Numbered from the stretch's first letter, positions 1 to 7,331 are shown. The stretch is 38,368 bases of DNA from Oscillospiraceae bacterium (GCA_016295145.1 JAEDLR010000009.1:1-38368); one strand, 5' to 3'. The notes: a model not told the origin generated them from the letters alone. Made by a program: numbers and translations.

Positions 1-54
1 TCTCAGTACTGGTCTCGGTGGTAGTGGTCTCAGTACTGGTCTCGGTGGTAGTGG
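1..54 (-). repeat. Two perfect 27-bp tandem repeats coding the Thr/Glu linker
   Basis: Bases 1-27 and 28-54 are identical. Read on the minus strand each copy encodes nine residues (TTTTETSTE in circular order). A diverged copy follows at 55-81, and the array may continue outside the window. Confidence 0.9.
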
Positions 55-1306
55 TTTCGGTAGTTGTAGTAGTGGTCTCAGTGGTGGTATCCACAGTGGT
101 GGTCTCTGTAATGTCTTTCAGCTCCAGAGTCACGGAATCGATCACACGGATGATCTCGTACATCACGCCCGTACCAGAAGCAGCAACGGTCAGTTCCTTG
201 TGGGACTCAACGCCGATAACGGTGTAGGTGTACTTCTCATCATCCAGCTCGTAAGCCTCTGCGAAGTATGCCTCCAACTCAGCCAAAGACTCAGCGGTGG
301 TGTAGTACTCTGCAAAAGCAGCCAACAGCTCAGCGTTCTGATCGTCGGGAATGGAGAACTCTGCCAGAGCAGAAGTGCCTTCCGTTACAGTAATAGCAAT
401 GTCATAGCTCTGTGCCATGATATCAGCAATATCGGCAACGGTCAGACCGATAGTAGCAACATCCTGTGCGCCGTTGATGGTGTCAATCACCTGTGCCAGT
501 GCGGAGTTTGCCTTCTCGTTTGCCATTGCCTCTGCCAGGGTAGCGGGCGCCTTGTCAGCAAGCTTCTTGGGCAGACCTGCAACATACTGTGCGTAAGCAT
601 CCTCAAAGCTGTCGGTGGTGAAGTTGATATCAGCAATAGCAGCCTTTGCAGCGTTCAGCTTCTCAACCAGATCGGGCATTGCATCCATCTTGTCAACAGC
701 GATCAGACCCTCCATCAGCTTTGCGATGATGTACTCCTCGATATTTGCTGCGGTGTAGATATTGCCGTCCTCAGCAGCAAAAGCAGCTGCAACAGCAATG
801 GTATTCTCGGTGGTCATGTCGATGCCAACGGTCAAAGTACCTGCCAGAGCCATGGGAACAGTATCCACATCAACACCAGTCAGCTTGTTCAGAATAGCAG
901 CGCCGACAACCTCGCCGCAGTCATCCAGTGTAGCAGTGATGGTATACTTACCTGCATTACCGGTGAGCTTTGCATTGGAAATGGAAGCCATCAGAACCTC
1001 GGTAGCCTCGGTGCCCAGATACTTGCTGAACAGACCCTTTGCGGAGTCCTTGGCTGCATCCAGAGCGATCTCCTGATCCAATGCATCTGCTGCGGTGTAA
1101 GCCGAGTAAAGCAGATCATACCAGCTACCCTCGGTATACTGCAAAACGCCTTCGGGATCAACAAACACAGGCACATCGGTCAGATAAGCTGCATCAACAG
1201 TGACTTCTGCCGCAGTGGTGTTCATAGCGAGCATACCCACCTGGGAGGCTGCCAGCAGGATGCCGGTTGCGGAAGCGATTCCGCGCTTGAACATAGACTT
1301 TTTCAT
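1..1306 (-). CDS. Secreted protein of unknown family with Thr/Glu-rich repeat linker (C-terminus beyond the window)
   Basis: The frame is open from ATG at 1306 to the left edge, at least 435 codons with no stop, so the gene is 3'-truncated by the window. A Shine-Dalgarno GAGGAGA lies 7 nt before the ATG. Residues 1-33 form a signal peptide (MKKSMFKR, hydrophobic core, cleavage near NTTAA-EVT). The mature part is acidic, rich in Ala, Glu and Asp, and probably helical; it matches no family I recognise. From about residue 405 it becomes a linker of Thr runs punctuated by Glu and Ser (TTTTETSTE units). Such linkers in cellulosomal ruminococci separate a functional module from a dockerin, cohesin or sorting signal, so a C-terminal anchoring module is likely but not visible. 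Codons are biased towards GCT, GTT and CTG, suggesting high expression. The role is unknown; it could be a structural surface protein. Confidence 0.8.
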   Translation of the reverse strand, partial: MKKSMFKRGIASATGILLAASQVGMLAMNTTAAEVTVDAAYLTDVPVFVDPEGVLQYTEGSWYDLLYSAYTAADALDQEIALDAAKDSAKGLFSKYLGTEATEVLMASISNAKLTGNAGKYTITATLDDCGEVVGAAILNKLTGVDVDTVPMALAGTLTVGIDMTTENTIAVAAAFAAEDGNIYTAANIEEYIIAKLMEGLIAVDKMDAMPDLVEKLNAAKAAIADINFTTDSFEDAYAQYVAGLPKKLADKAPATLAEAMANEKANSALAQVIDTINGAQDVATIGLTVADIADIMAQSYDIAITVTEGTSALAEFSIPDDQNAELLAAFAEYYTTAESLAELEAYFAEAYELDDEKYTYTVIGVESHKELTVAASGTGVMYEIIRVIDSVTLELKDITETTTVDTTTETTTTTTETTTTETSTETTTTETSTE

Positions 1307-1395
1307 TCAAACATCTCCTCACGAATTTTGTTGGTTTATGTACGATAGCACGGCGCGGATGATACACATCACTACCGACACTGATACATATTCAT

Positions 1396-1424
1396 ATTAT
1401 AGCAATAACCGTTTGGAATTGCAA
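1396..1424 (-). promoter_or_regulatory. Sigma-A promoter of the secreted Thr-rich protein
   Basis: On the minus strand TTGCAA (1424-1419) is separated by exactly 17 bp from a consensus TATAAT (1401-1396). This leaves an untranslated leader of about 80 nt before the ATG at 1306. Confidence 0.8.
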
Positions 1425-1587
1425 GTGTTTTGCGCATTTTTGAGTATTTTTACTACCAAATTGTATCTGCAACGCCAAACGATTGTGCATATTCACAGCA
1501 AGGCGAGCTGCTTTTTTACAGATTTTTCCTGTGTTTCCTGAACGTTTCGTTAAAATATAAAAATATGCATATTTTTCTCAGAATCTC

Positions 1588-1616
1588 TTGACAATCGAGG
1601 AAAAATATGATAGAAT
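1588..1616 (+). promoter_or_regulatory. Strong sigma-A promoter with no protein gene downstream
   Basis: A consensus TTGACA at 1588-1593, a 17-bp spacer and TAGAAT at 1611-1616. The predicted start is near 1623. The next gene in this direction is a tRNA with its own promoter, so this one probably drives the RNA at 1623-1817. Confidence 0.75.
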
Positions 1617-1622
1617 ATAGAC

Positions 1623-1817
1623 AAAGATAAGGAACGTACATCCAATCGGTTCCGAATCACATTTTGAAAGAAAGGGCGTGTGACCAATGGGTCATTTGCA
1701 ATCGCTCTCCTCGTAACTTGCATTTCGGAGAGCATAGGTGTTAAGTATATCCGCCGCGATTCTCATGGAGGCTCGAATCCAATGTACTGTTTACTGTAAC
1801 GGATCTACCTTTTTTTG
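1623..1817 (+). ncRNA. Candidate structured small RNA, possibly 6S RNA
   Basis: About 195 nt between a near-perfect promoter and a T-run, with no convincing reading frame. Seen directly: AAAGATAAGG (1623-1632) can pair with CCTTTTTTT (1808-1816) with one mismatch; GTACAT (1636-1641) pairs perfectly with ATGTAC (1782-1787), extended by GAAC/GTTT around one bulge; GGCG (1675-1678) pairs with CGCC (1752-1755); and GCTCTCC pairs with GGAGAGC to close an apical stem-loop near 1704-1733. A second small hairpin, TGACC/GGTCA, lies near 1681-1694. One long, interrupted rod about 195 nt long, with its own promoter, is the layout of 6S RNA, which mimics an open promoter and binds sigma-A RNA polymerase. 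I cannot match conserved 6S bases from memory, so the family is inference. It might instead extend to the hairpin terminator at 1876-1913. Confidence 0.45.
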
Positions 1818-1875
1818 AAATGTTCATCCGATTCTTTGCGCTGCACGGTGCCCCTGCACGCATGACTACGAACTG

Positions 1876-1913
1876 AAAAATCACCGTCTCTCCGTAGGAC
1901 GGTGATTTTTTCA
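1876..1913. terminator. Strong bidirectional intrinsic terminator
   Basis: AAAAATCACCGTC (1876-1888) pairs perfectly with GACGGTGATTTTT (1898-1910) around a 9-nt loop; the A/T tracts work on both strands. It isolates the upstream RNA from the tRNA. The rest of the stretch 1818-1973 holds nothing else I can identify. Confidence 0.85.
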
Positions 1914-1973
1914 CTTTTCCCCCTTAGGGGCAGACCCGACGATGCAAAATTTTTCAATTTTGAAAAAAAGTGC

Positions 1974-2002
1974 TTGACAAGCGCCCGTTGGTATGGTATA
2001 AT
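1974..2002 (+). promoter_or_regulatory. Consensus promoter of tRNA-Val
   Basis: TTGACA (1974-1979), 17-bp spacer, TATAAT (1997-2002): both hexamers match consensus exactly, as expected for a tRNA promoter. Transcription should start about 6 nt before the mature 5' end. Confidence 0.9.
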
Positions 2003-2014
2003 GTTCCTTGTTGT

Positions 2015-2088
2015 GAGGGTGTAGCTCAGTTGGTTAGAGTACCTGCTTGACATGCAGGGGGTCGACGGTTCAAGTCCGTCCATCCTCA
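2015..2088 (+). tRNA. tRNA-Val (anticodon GAC)
   Basis: Full cloverleaf. Acceptor GAGGGTG (2015-2021) pairs with CATCCTC (2081-2087) with one G-U. The D arm starts GCTC at 2024. Anticodon stem CCTGC/GCAGG encloses loop TTGACAT with anticodon GAC at 2049-2051. The T arm GACGG/CCGTC has loop TTCAAGT. The discriminator is A2088. CCA is not encoded. It reads GTC and GTT codons. Confidence 0.95.
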
Positions 2089-2098
2089 TCGAAGTCAG

Positions 2099-2128
2099 AC
2101 GGATATTGCTTAGGCAGTATCCGTTTTT
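2099..2128 (+). terminator. Intrinsic terminator after tRNA-Val
   Basis: ACGGATATTGC (2099-2109) pairs with GCAGTATCCGT (2114-2124) with one U-G pair and a TTAG loop, followed by TTTTT. It lies between the tRNA and the first VanZ gene, so read-through would be needed for VanZ to use the tRNA promoter. Confidence 0.85.
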
Positions 2129-2163
2129 CTGTTTCTTTTCCTATGCGGCTTCGGAGGTGCAAT

Positions 2164-2616
2164 ATGAAAAAACGGATCATTCACTTTCTCGCGGCACTGA
2201 CCCTTGCGTTCATCTTTTTGAATTCCTTTACAGGGCAAGAAGAATCCGCGCAAGAAAGTGCCTTTGTTATGCGGCTGATTGAGCCGTTTCTGGCGCTTTT
2301 TGTCGGCAAGGGCAATGTCACACTGCATCTCGTGCGAAAGCTTGCCCATTTCTGTGAATTTGCTCTGCTTGGATTTTTTCTCGGAGTACAATGCAAAAAA
2401 CCGAACTGCGGTGCGCTGCTGTTTGCACTGCTCACCGCCCTCACCGATGAAACGATACAGATCTATACAGGCAGAGGGCCACAGGTGCAGGATGTTTGGC
2501 TTGATTTTGCAGGTGCGGTCACGGGCATGATCGTGGCGTACCTTCTGCTGTGGATTATCCCGACCGCCGTAAGAAAGTACAAAAACCGACAGCCGCGCCA
2601 CAAAAAAAGTGCATGA
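2164..2616 (+). CDS. VanZ-like membrane protein (150 aa)
   Basis: The start is the ATG at 2164, which has GGAGGT five bases upstream; in-frame codons further 5' lie in the tRNA and its terminator. The protein has an N-terminal membrane segment (about 5-22), a conserved block RKLAHFCEFALLGFFLG (about 58-74), two more hydrophobic segments, and the VanZ signature TDETIQIYTGRGPQVQDVWLDFAGAVTG (shown here only by its key residues: TDE, Q, GR, DV, D, G). VanZ was named for low-level teicoplanin resistance in enterococci; most homologues have no proven role and are envelope proteins. A second VanZ-like gene follows after a 75-nt gap, so the two may act as a pair. Lys/Arg at the C-terminus suggests a cytoplasmic tail. 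Confidence 0.85.
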   Translation: MKKRIIHFLAALTLAFIFLNSFTGQEESAQESAFVMRLIEPFLALFVGKGNVTLHLVRKLAHFCEFALLGFFLGVQCKKPNCGALLFALLTALTDETIQIYTGRGPQVQDVWLDFAGAVTGMIVAYLLLWIIPTAVRKYKNRQPRHKKSA

Positions 2617-2626
2617 TTTTCAACTA

Positions 2627-2654
2627 GAGCCATTCATCGCCTGATGAATGGCTC
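2627..2654. other. Perfect 12-bp inverted repeat between the two VanZ genes
   Basis: GAGCCATTCATC (2627-2638) and its exact complement GATGAATGGCTC (2643-2654) enclose a GCCT loop. No T-run follows on either strand, so it is not a standard terminator. It may stabilise the upstream transcript or weaken read-through into the second gene. Confidence 0.7.
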
Positions 2655-2691
2655 ATACTATATGCATACTATTGTAAAGGAGGTACTGCGT

Positions 2692-3228
2692 TTGGAGACC
2701 GCCATAGACATTCTATCCGATGTGATGCCGTTTTGGGGCTGGGGAATCTACTTTCTGGGCGCGACGGCAGTGTTTCTGCTCTGCCAGCATTTTGTACGAA
2801 GCTGCCCTACACGCAAGGCTGCGCTCATCAATTATCTGGTGTTTGTGCTGCTCATTACACTGCTCACACGCACACAGAAACCACATTCTGCCGCCGCCTG
2901 GCAGCCCCTCTGGTCATGGCATAAAGTGATTCTACACGGCAACCGCAGGCTCTTTGAGGAAATTGTGCTGAACCTGCTCATGCTGCTGCCAGTGGGGATG
3001 CTCACAGCGTCCATCTATCGCAAAAAACAGCTAAAGCACGCATTTTGCATCGGGATTGTGCTTTCATCGGCAATTGAAATATCCCAACTGGTGCTGCGTC
3101 TGGGGTTGTTTGAATGGGATGATATCATCCACAACACGTTGGGGTGCATACTCGGTGCCGGAATCGTCTGCGCCGTGCAGCATCTTCAGAAAAAACGTGC
3201 CGCCAACACTGGGCACAAGCCTCCCTGA
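2692..3228 (+). CDS. Second VanZ-like membrane protein (178 aa)
   Basis: I place the start at TTG 2692 because a perfect AAAGGAGGT (2676-2684) sits 7 nt before it; the ATG at 2644 lies inside the loop side of the upstream hairpin and has no ribosome site. The protein has about five hydrophobic segments (roughly 10-33, 42-58, 85-108, 118-140, 145-162). It carries the VanZ features FEEIVLNLLMLLPVGM, IEISQLVLRLGLFEWDDIIHNTLG, with acidic and Asn residues in the places where VanZ proteins keep them. It is longer and clearly diverged from its 150-residue neighbour, so it is not a recent duplication. Function in the envelope is presumed; antibiotic resistance cannot be claimed from sequence. Confidence 0.8.
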   Translation: METAIDILSDVMPFWGWGIYFLGATAVFLLCQHFVRSCPTRKAALINYLVFVLLITLLTRTQKPHSAAAWQPLWSWHKVILHGNRRLFEEIVLNLLMLLPVGMLTASIYRKKQLKHAFCIGIVLSSAIEISQLVLRLGLFEWDDIIHNTLGCILGAGIVCAVQHLQKKRAANTGHKPP

Positions 3229-3357
3229 CAGCAGCATCACAGAAACGCGCTTTATATTTTTTCTATCCATCATACGATTTTCACATAAATGGATATAATA
3301 GATATCAAGGAACAGATGCAGTAGATACTGCGTCGCAGCAAAGAAAGAGGTGTCATT

Positions 3358-4884
3358 ATGTTCAACGAAAATGAACAAAATCCGATGGATCCGACCGGCT
3401 TCCCTCCGACAGCGCAGGATACACCAAACATACAATCCCCCACAGATCATTCCGATGCACCAACGGTGCAACCGGTACAGCCCACACCCGTATCGGGCAG
3501 CTACTATTCCCCTCGCAGCAATGGCGGAAACCTGCCGCCTATGCAGGAGCCTGTATTCAGCAATACCCCGCCGCAGCAGCCGAAGAAGAAATCCTCTCAC
3601 ACGGGGCTAAAGATTCTTGGAGTGATTGCAGGCATTGGACTGGTATCTGCCGGCTCGGTTTCTGCGTATCGCTTCTTCAGTGAAAACGAGGCGTTGCAGC
3701 GATTCTTCGGCAACAGCGACAAACTGATCAGCGAATCTACAGCGCAGACAGGCAACAACCAACACAACTCCAGCACCAACAGCAGCGATACATCCCATAC
3801 CGATGAGAGCAGCTCTGCCAACCAGAACAATGTCCACGTAAACTGGTACAATCTGGCTGCCCCTACCGATGCCATGTCCATTCCCGATATTGTGGATAAG
3901 GTCTCCCCTGCAACGGTCGGCATTTCCTCCACCTTTGTATGGAAACAGAACACCAACAACATATGGGGCTTCGGCGGCGGTACCTACGAGGATTCCGGTA
4001 TGGCAACCGGTACGGGTATCATCATGAATCAGAGCGGCTATGTGATCACCAACGCCCATGTGGTATATCAGTCCGCTTACGGCGGCACCGCAAAGGAAGT
4101 ACAGATTACGCTCAATTCCGAATACTATGACGGCGATACCCAAATTGCAGCGACTATCGTCGGCTATGATGTGGAAGAGGACATCGCCGTACTGAAAATG
4201 GATACCGATCGCAATTTGGTTGCCGCGGAATTCGGCGACAGTGAGGCACTGCGCGTTGGCGAGGCAGTCATTGCCATCGGCAATCCCCTGGGCCTGGAGC
4301 TGTTCGGTTCTGTCACCACCGGCATTGTCTCCGCACTGGACCGTGAAGTCACCATCAACGAGACCCCCATGCGACTGATTCAGACCGACGCTGCCATCAA
4401 CAGCGGTAACTCGGGCGGCCCGCTGATTAACTGCTACGGACAGGTTATCGGTATCAATTCCGCCAAAATGAGCAGCAGCTACAGCAGCTCCTCGGCAAGT
4501 GTTGAGGGTCTGGGCTTTGCGATTCCCATGTCTCACGCCAAAAATGTCATTGACGACCTGATCGAGTTCGGCTATGTACGCGGCAAGCCTCTCATCGGCA
4601 TCTCTGGCAGAGACGTCACCGAAAATGTGTCGCAGGCATATGGCCTGCCGCTGGGCGTGTATGTCACGGAAGTGGTCAAGGGCGGTGCTGCGGAACAGGG
4701 CGGCATTCAGGTCGGCGATATCATCATTGCGATCAACGGCGAGAGCGTGAGCTGTTACGATGATCTGAACAACGCCAAAAACAACTTTGCCGCCGGAGAT
4801 ACGATTACCATCACCGTGATGCGTAACGGTCATGACCGTAATTTCTCCATCGTCTTGCAGGAAAAGGTTCCTGAGGAGCCATAA
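3358..4884 (+). CDS. htrA: Membrane-anchored HtrA/DegP-type serine protease with PDZ domain
   Basis: 508 aa. The start ATG follows AGAGGTG. Residues 1-80 are a cytoplasmic Pro/Gln/Ser-rich tail ending in a Lys cluster. A single membrane anchor spans about 84-106 (KILGVIAGIGLVSAGSVSAY). A Ser/Asn/Thr linker runs to about 160. The trypsin-like domain follows with the full triad: His234 (TNAHVV), Asp275 (EEDIAVLKM) and Ser352 (NSGNSGGPL). A PDZ domain occupies about 415-500 (GLPLGVYVTEV, GGIQVGDIIIAINGE). This is the classic Gram-positive HtrA layout: an extracytoplasmic protease/chaperone that clears misfolded exported proteins, relevant in a cell that secretes very large dockerin enzymes. A TATAAT at 3294-3299 could be its -10 box, but no good -35 is visible. 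The gene ends just before a terminator shared with the convergent cyclophilin gene. Confidence 0.95.
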   Translation: MFNENEQNPMDPTGFPPTAQDTPNIQSPTDHSDAPTVQPVQPTPVSGSYYSPRSNGGNLPPMQEPVFSNTPPQQPKKKSSHTGLKILGVIAGIGLVSAGSVSAYRFFSENEALQRFFGNSDKLISESTAQTGNNQHNSSTNSSDTSHTDESSSANQNNVHVNWYNLAAPTDAMSIPDIVDKVSPATVGISSTFVWKQNTNNIWGFGGGTYEDSGMATGTGIIMNQSGYVITNAHVVYQSAYGGTAKEVQITLNSEYYDGDTQIAATIVGYDVEEDIAVLKMDTDRNLVAAEFGDSEALRVGEAVIAIGNPLGLELFGSVTTGIVSALDREVTINETPMRLIQTDAAINSGNSGGPLINCYGQVIGINSAKMSSSYSSSSASVEGLGFAIPMSHAKNVIDDLIEFGYVRGKPLIGISGRDVTENVSQAYGLPLGVYVTEVVKGGAAEQGGIQVGDIIIAINGESVSCYDDLNNAKNNFAAGDTITITVMRNGHDRNFSIVLQEKVPEEP

Positions 4885-4901
4885 TCATAACCCGTAAAAA
4901 G

Positions 4902-4935
4902 AACCCGTCCTTGCATACGCGAGGACGGGTTTTTG
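4902..4935. terminator. Bidirectional terminator between htrA and the cyclophilin gene
   Basis: AACCCGTCCT (4902-4911) pairs with AGGACGGGTT (4922-4931), followed by a T-run on the plus strand. On the minus strand the downstream tract is weaker (TCTTTTTACG). Confidence 0.85.
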
Positions 4936-4962
4936 CATCTGTATGGGCTGTGAAATGCGAAA

Positions 4963-5586
4963 TCAATCCGCAACGGGAATCTGCTTCATGGTAAACAGCA
5001 CTCTGGGATTCCCATCTGCATCATCTTCGATCATCACAGCAGTATCAATGATAATCGGTTCTACAGGTGCAGAGATCGCGCGGTCGCCGCCAAGGGTACG
5101 CTCGACCTGCAAAAAGCTGTCTACGACTTCCATGCCCTCGGTCACCTCGCCAAATGCCGCATAGGAGCCGTCCAGGAAAGTGCAATCGTCGGTATAGCAG
5201 ATGAAGAACTGGCTGGACGCGCTATCCATTGCACTGGAACGTGCCATAGAAACAATCCCTCTGGTATGGGAAAGCGGATTATCCACGCCGTTTTTAAAAA
5301 ACTCACCCTTAATGGTATCCTTGCTGCCACCGCTGCCATTGCCCATGGGATCGCCTCCCTGTGCCATGAAATTATCTACCACGCGGTGAAAGGTCAAGCC
5401 ATCGTAAAAACCTTCACTGACGAGCTTTTCAAAATTCTCGCAGGTAATGGGCGCGCAGTCAGGGTACAGCGTAATGGTGAACTGTGCGCCTGCCCCGTTG
5501 GCGGCATCGTCGCCACAAGCGGTCAGACTGCAAAGCATCATCACGGAAGCAACCGCCGTAGCCAGAAATGTCCTTGTTTTCTTCAT
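4963..5586 (-). CDS. Lipoprotein peptidyl-prolyl cis-trans isomerase, cyclophilin type
   Basis: 207 aa. The N-terminus is a lipoprotein signal: MKKTRTF, a hydrophobic stretch and the lipobox LTAC with Cys at about 24. The cyclophilin fold begins at FTITLYPDCAPITCENFEKLV and includes the catalytic block FHRVVDNFMAQGGDP (Arg and Gln of the active site), then SMARS, SSQFFI and FLDGSYAAFGEV. These proteins speed up rotation of Xaa-Pro bonds; here it would act on exported proteins at the outer face of the membrane, like PrsA in other Firmicutes. AAAGGAA lies upstream of the ATG. It is the last gene of a same-strand series starting at metA or further up, and it faces htrA, another exported-protein quality factor. 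Confidence 0.95.
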   Translation of the reverse strand: MKKTRTFLATAVASVMMLCSLTACGDDAANGAGAQFTITLYPDCAPITCENFEKLVSEGFYDGLTFHRVVDNFMAQGGDPMGNGSGGSKDTIKGEFFKNGVDNPLSHTRGIVSMARSSAMDSASSQFFICYTDDCTFLDGSYAAFGEVTEGMEVVDSFLQVERTLGGDRAISAPVEPIIIDTAVMIEDDADGNPRVLFTMKQIPVAD

Positions 5587-5643
5587 ATTCCATGTTCCTT
5601 TCTGAAGCGAGAGAATCTTCTTCTCATGGTGCCATGGCAGCAG

Positions 5644-6258
5644 CTATATGATGCCGTTGCCGCCATAGTCAAAGTCATAATGGTTATTGTAGCTATCGCC
5701 ATAGCTGAAACGGTCGCTGTCCTCGGAGCTCTGCAAGCCAAAAGTACCGTTTTTGTACTCAATCAGCCACACATCCATGATATCGTAAAAGTCGATATCA
5801 TATTTGGCAAGCCAGCCCGCGTAGGGCTCCTCCAGATATTTGGTAAGGAAATCAGGCAGTTCGCCGGTTTCCTCATATTCCGGGAAGATCTCGTCCGCTT
5901 CCACGATGATGCGTTCATAATCGGCTGTGATATCCTCGGCATAGGGTATCAGCTCCGCAAAGGCAATGCCGCAGATCAACGCCGCGATGAGACTGAGCGC
6001 AGCGGTGATGATACCTGTAATGGACATTCCCGTACCGCGCTGCTTTTGCACCAAAGCAATGATACCAAAGATGATCGCAAGGGGTGCGGTGACAAGATTC
6101 ACGCAGCAACAAATACCCGGCAAGCTGACGATGCCCAGAATCAGTGCAGTGACCGCGAAGCCAATGGGCTTTTGTGGCCGCAGGGGCTGCCGCTGATAGG
6201 GCACTGGACTACCATTCTGATATTGTCCGTAGGGGTTGGGAATCATATTCGGATCCAT
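5644..6258 (-). CDS. DUF4190-like membrane protein
   Basis: 204 aa from the ATG at 6258, chosen because AAAGGAA stands 6 nt before it; a GTG five codons further upstream overlaps that ribosome site. Residues 1-32 are a Pro/Gln/Asn/Tyr-rich cytoplasmic tail. Two membrane segments follow (about 33-58 and 72-98) with the Gly-rich, Cys-containing hairpin typical of DUF4190 (ALILGIVSLPGICC ... APLAIIFGIIALVQ). After the second segment comes an acidic extracytoplasmic domain of about 100 residues rich in Asp, Glu and Tyr, ending in Asn/Tyr/Gly. The biochemical role of DUF4190 proteins is unknown. It sits 26 nt downstream of metA and 57 nt upstream of the cyclophilin gene. Confidence 0.7.
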   Translation of the reverse strand: MDPNMIPNPYGQYQNGSPVPYQRQPLRPQKPIGFAVTALILGIVSLPGICCCVNLVTAPLAIIFGIIALVQKQRGTGMSITGIITAALSLIAALICGIAFAELIPYAEDITADYERIIVEADEIFPEYEETGELPDFLTKYLEEPYAGWLAKYDIDFYDIMDVWLIEYKNGTFGLQSSEDSDRFSYGDSYNNHYDFDYGGNGII

Positions 6259-6284
6259 AGCAGTTCCTTTCACATCACAGTGTT

Positions 6285-7232
6285 TTACGCATCCATCTGC
6301 CAGTTCCAGTTGCGCAATGACAGTTCCTCCAGATCAAAGGGGGTGCGCTGATAGACGCAGTAATTCAGCCAGTTGGAAAACATCAGGTTGGCATGGCAGC
6401 GCCAGCTAAAGCGCGGCTGACAGGCAGGGTCATCGTTGGGGAAGTAGTGGTAGGGTATCTCAATGGGCAGACCTTTTTGTTTGTCGCGGAAATATTCTTC
6501 CGCAAGGGTGTTGCGATCATACTCCGAGTGCCCTGTAATGAAATACTGTCTGCCGTTGCGATTCGCCACAATATGCACCCCCGAAATAGCAGAACTGGTC
6601 AGGATATCCAGTTCCTCCACCTTTTCAATGTCCTCCCGGCGCACCTCGGTATGACGGGAATGGGGCACATCAAACACTTCATCAAAGCCCTGCAACAGCA
6701 GAGAATTTTCCACCTCTGCCCGATGCGGGAAGATGCCGAACATTTTTTTATCCAACGGATACTTTGGCACGCCGAAATGATGGTACAATCCTGCCTGTGC
6801 GCCCCAGCAGATATGCAGGGTGCTGAACACATGACGTTTCGACCAATCCATGATCTCGCAGATCTCCGACCAGTAGTCCACTTCCTCAAAGGGCAGTTGT
6901 TCCACAGGCGCGCCGGTGATAATCATGCCATCGTAATACTGCTCGCGGATCTCGGAAAAGGTAGTATAAAACGCATCCATATGGCTTTGTGCGGTGTTTT
7001 TGGATACATGAGATTCCAGCCGCAGCAGCGAGATATCCACTTGCAGGGGGGTATTGCTCAGCAGGCGCAGCAACTGGATCTCCGTTTCAATCTTCTTGGG
7101 CATGATGTTAAGGATCAGAATACGCAGCGGACGGATATCCTGATGGGCAGCCTGTTCCGCCCCCATCACAAAGATTTTTTCATTCAGCAGTGCCTGATAC
7201 GCAGGCAACTCCTTGGAAATACAAATCGGCAA
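6285..7232 (-). CDS. metA: Homoserine O-acyltransferase MetA (predicted acetyl-CoA type)
   Basis: 315 aa, the usual MetA length. It activates homoserine for methionine synthesis. The start is a TTG at 7232, nine nt after AAAGGAG. Catalytic residues fall at the family positions: nucleophile Cys142 (LHICWGAQ), His235 and Glu237 (TGHSEYD). Position 111 is Glu (GAPVEQL). In characterised MetA proteins Glu at 111 goes with acetyl-CoA and Gly with succinyl-CoA, so this is probably a homoserine O-acetyltransferase despite the family name; that is inference from one residue. It lies downstream of the carboxyltransferase trio, with a 99-nt gap containing a 12-bp complement to the start-codon region. 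No SAM riboswitch is recognisable upstream. Confidence 0.95.
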   Translation of the reverse strand: MPICISKELPAYQALLNEKIFVMGAEQAAHQDIRPLRILILNIMPKKIETEIQLLRLLSNTPLQVDISLLRLESHVSKNTAQSHMDAFYTTFSEIREQYYDGMIITGAPVEQLPFEEVDYWSEICEIMDWSKRHVFSTLHICWGAQAGLYHHFGVPKYPLDKKMFGIFPHRAEVENSLLLQGFDEVFDVPHSRHTEVRREDIEKVEELDILTSSAISGVHIVANRNGRQYFITGHSEYDRNTLAEEYFRDKQKGLPIEIPYHYFPNDDPACQPRFSWRCHANLMFSNWLNYCVYQRTPFDLEELSLRNWNWQMDA

Positions 7233-7312
7233 GCTGAATTGCTCCTTTCCGTAATACGCCGTCTGTGGATTCCATTCGGGTACGGCACGGATGCGGAATG
7301 CAGCTTGCCGAT
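7225..7312 (-). promoter_or_regulatory. Long-range inverted repeat covering the metA start codon
   Basis: On the minus strand ATCGGCAAGCTG (7312-7301) is the exact complement of CAGCTTGCCGAT (7236-7225), which contains the TTG start codon of metA. The 64-nt interval includes the Shine-Dalgarno and other potential hairpins (for example ATTCC/GGAAT). Pairing would hide the start codon, so translational control is possible. Twelve perfect base pairs at this place are unlikely by chance, but the function is inference. Confidence 0.5.
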
Positions 7313-7331
7313 GTTTGATTCATGGTGTCAT

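Noticed and set aside
1..81. Tandem repeats as a possible CRISPR array
   Set aside because: Repeats are contiguous with no spacers and are in frame with a Thr/Glu protein linker.
200..1348. A 382-codon open frame on the plus strand
   Set aside because: Antisense to the secreted protein whose signal peptide, promoter and ribosome site are all on the minus strand.
2644..2691. Earlier ATG start for the second VanZ gene
   Set aside because: It lies within the intergenic hairpin and has no ribosome site, while TTG at 2692 has a perfect AAAGGAGGT 7 nt upstream.
7233..7331. SAM riboswitch upstream of metA
   Set aside because: The interval is only 99 nt and lacks the SAM-I core and a terminator. 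Only the start-codon inverted repeat is visible.
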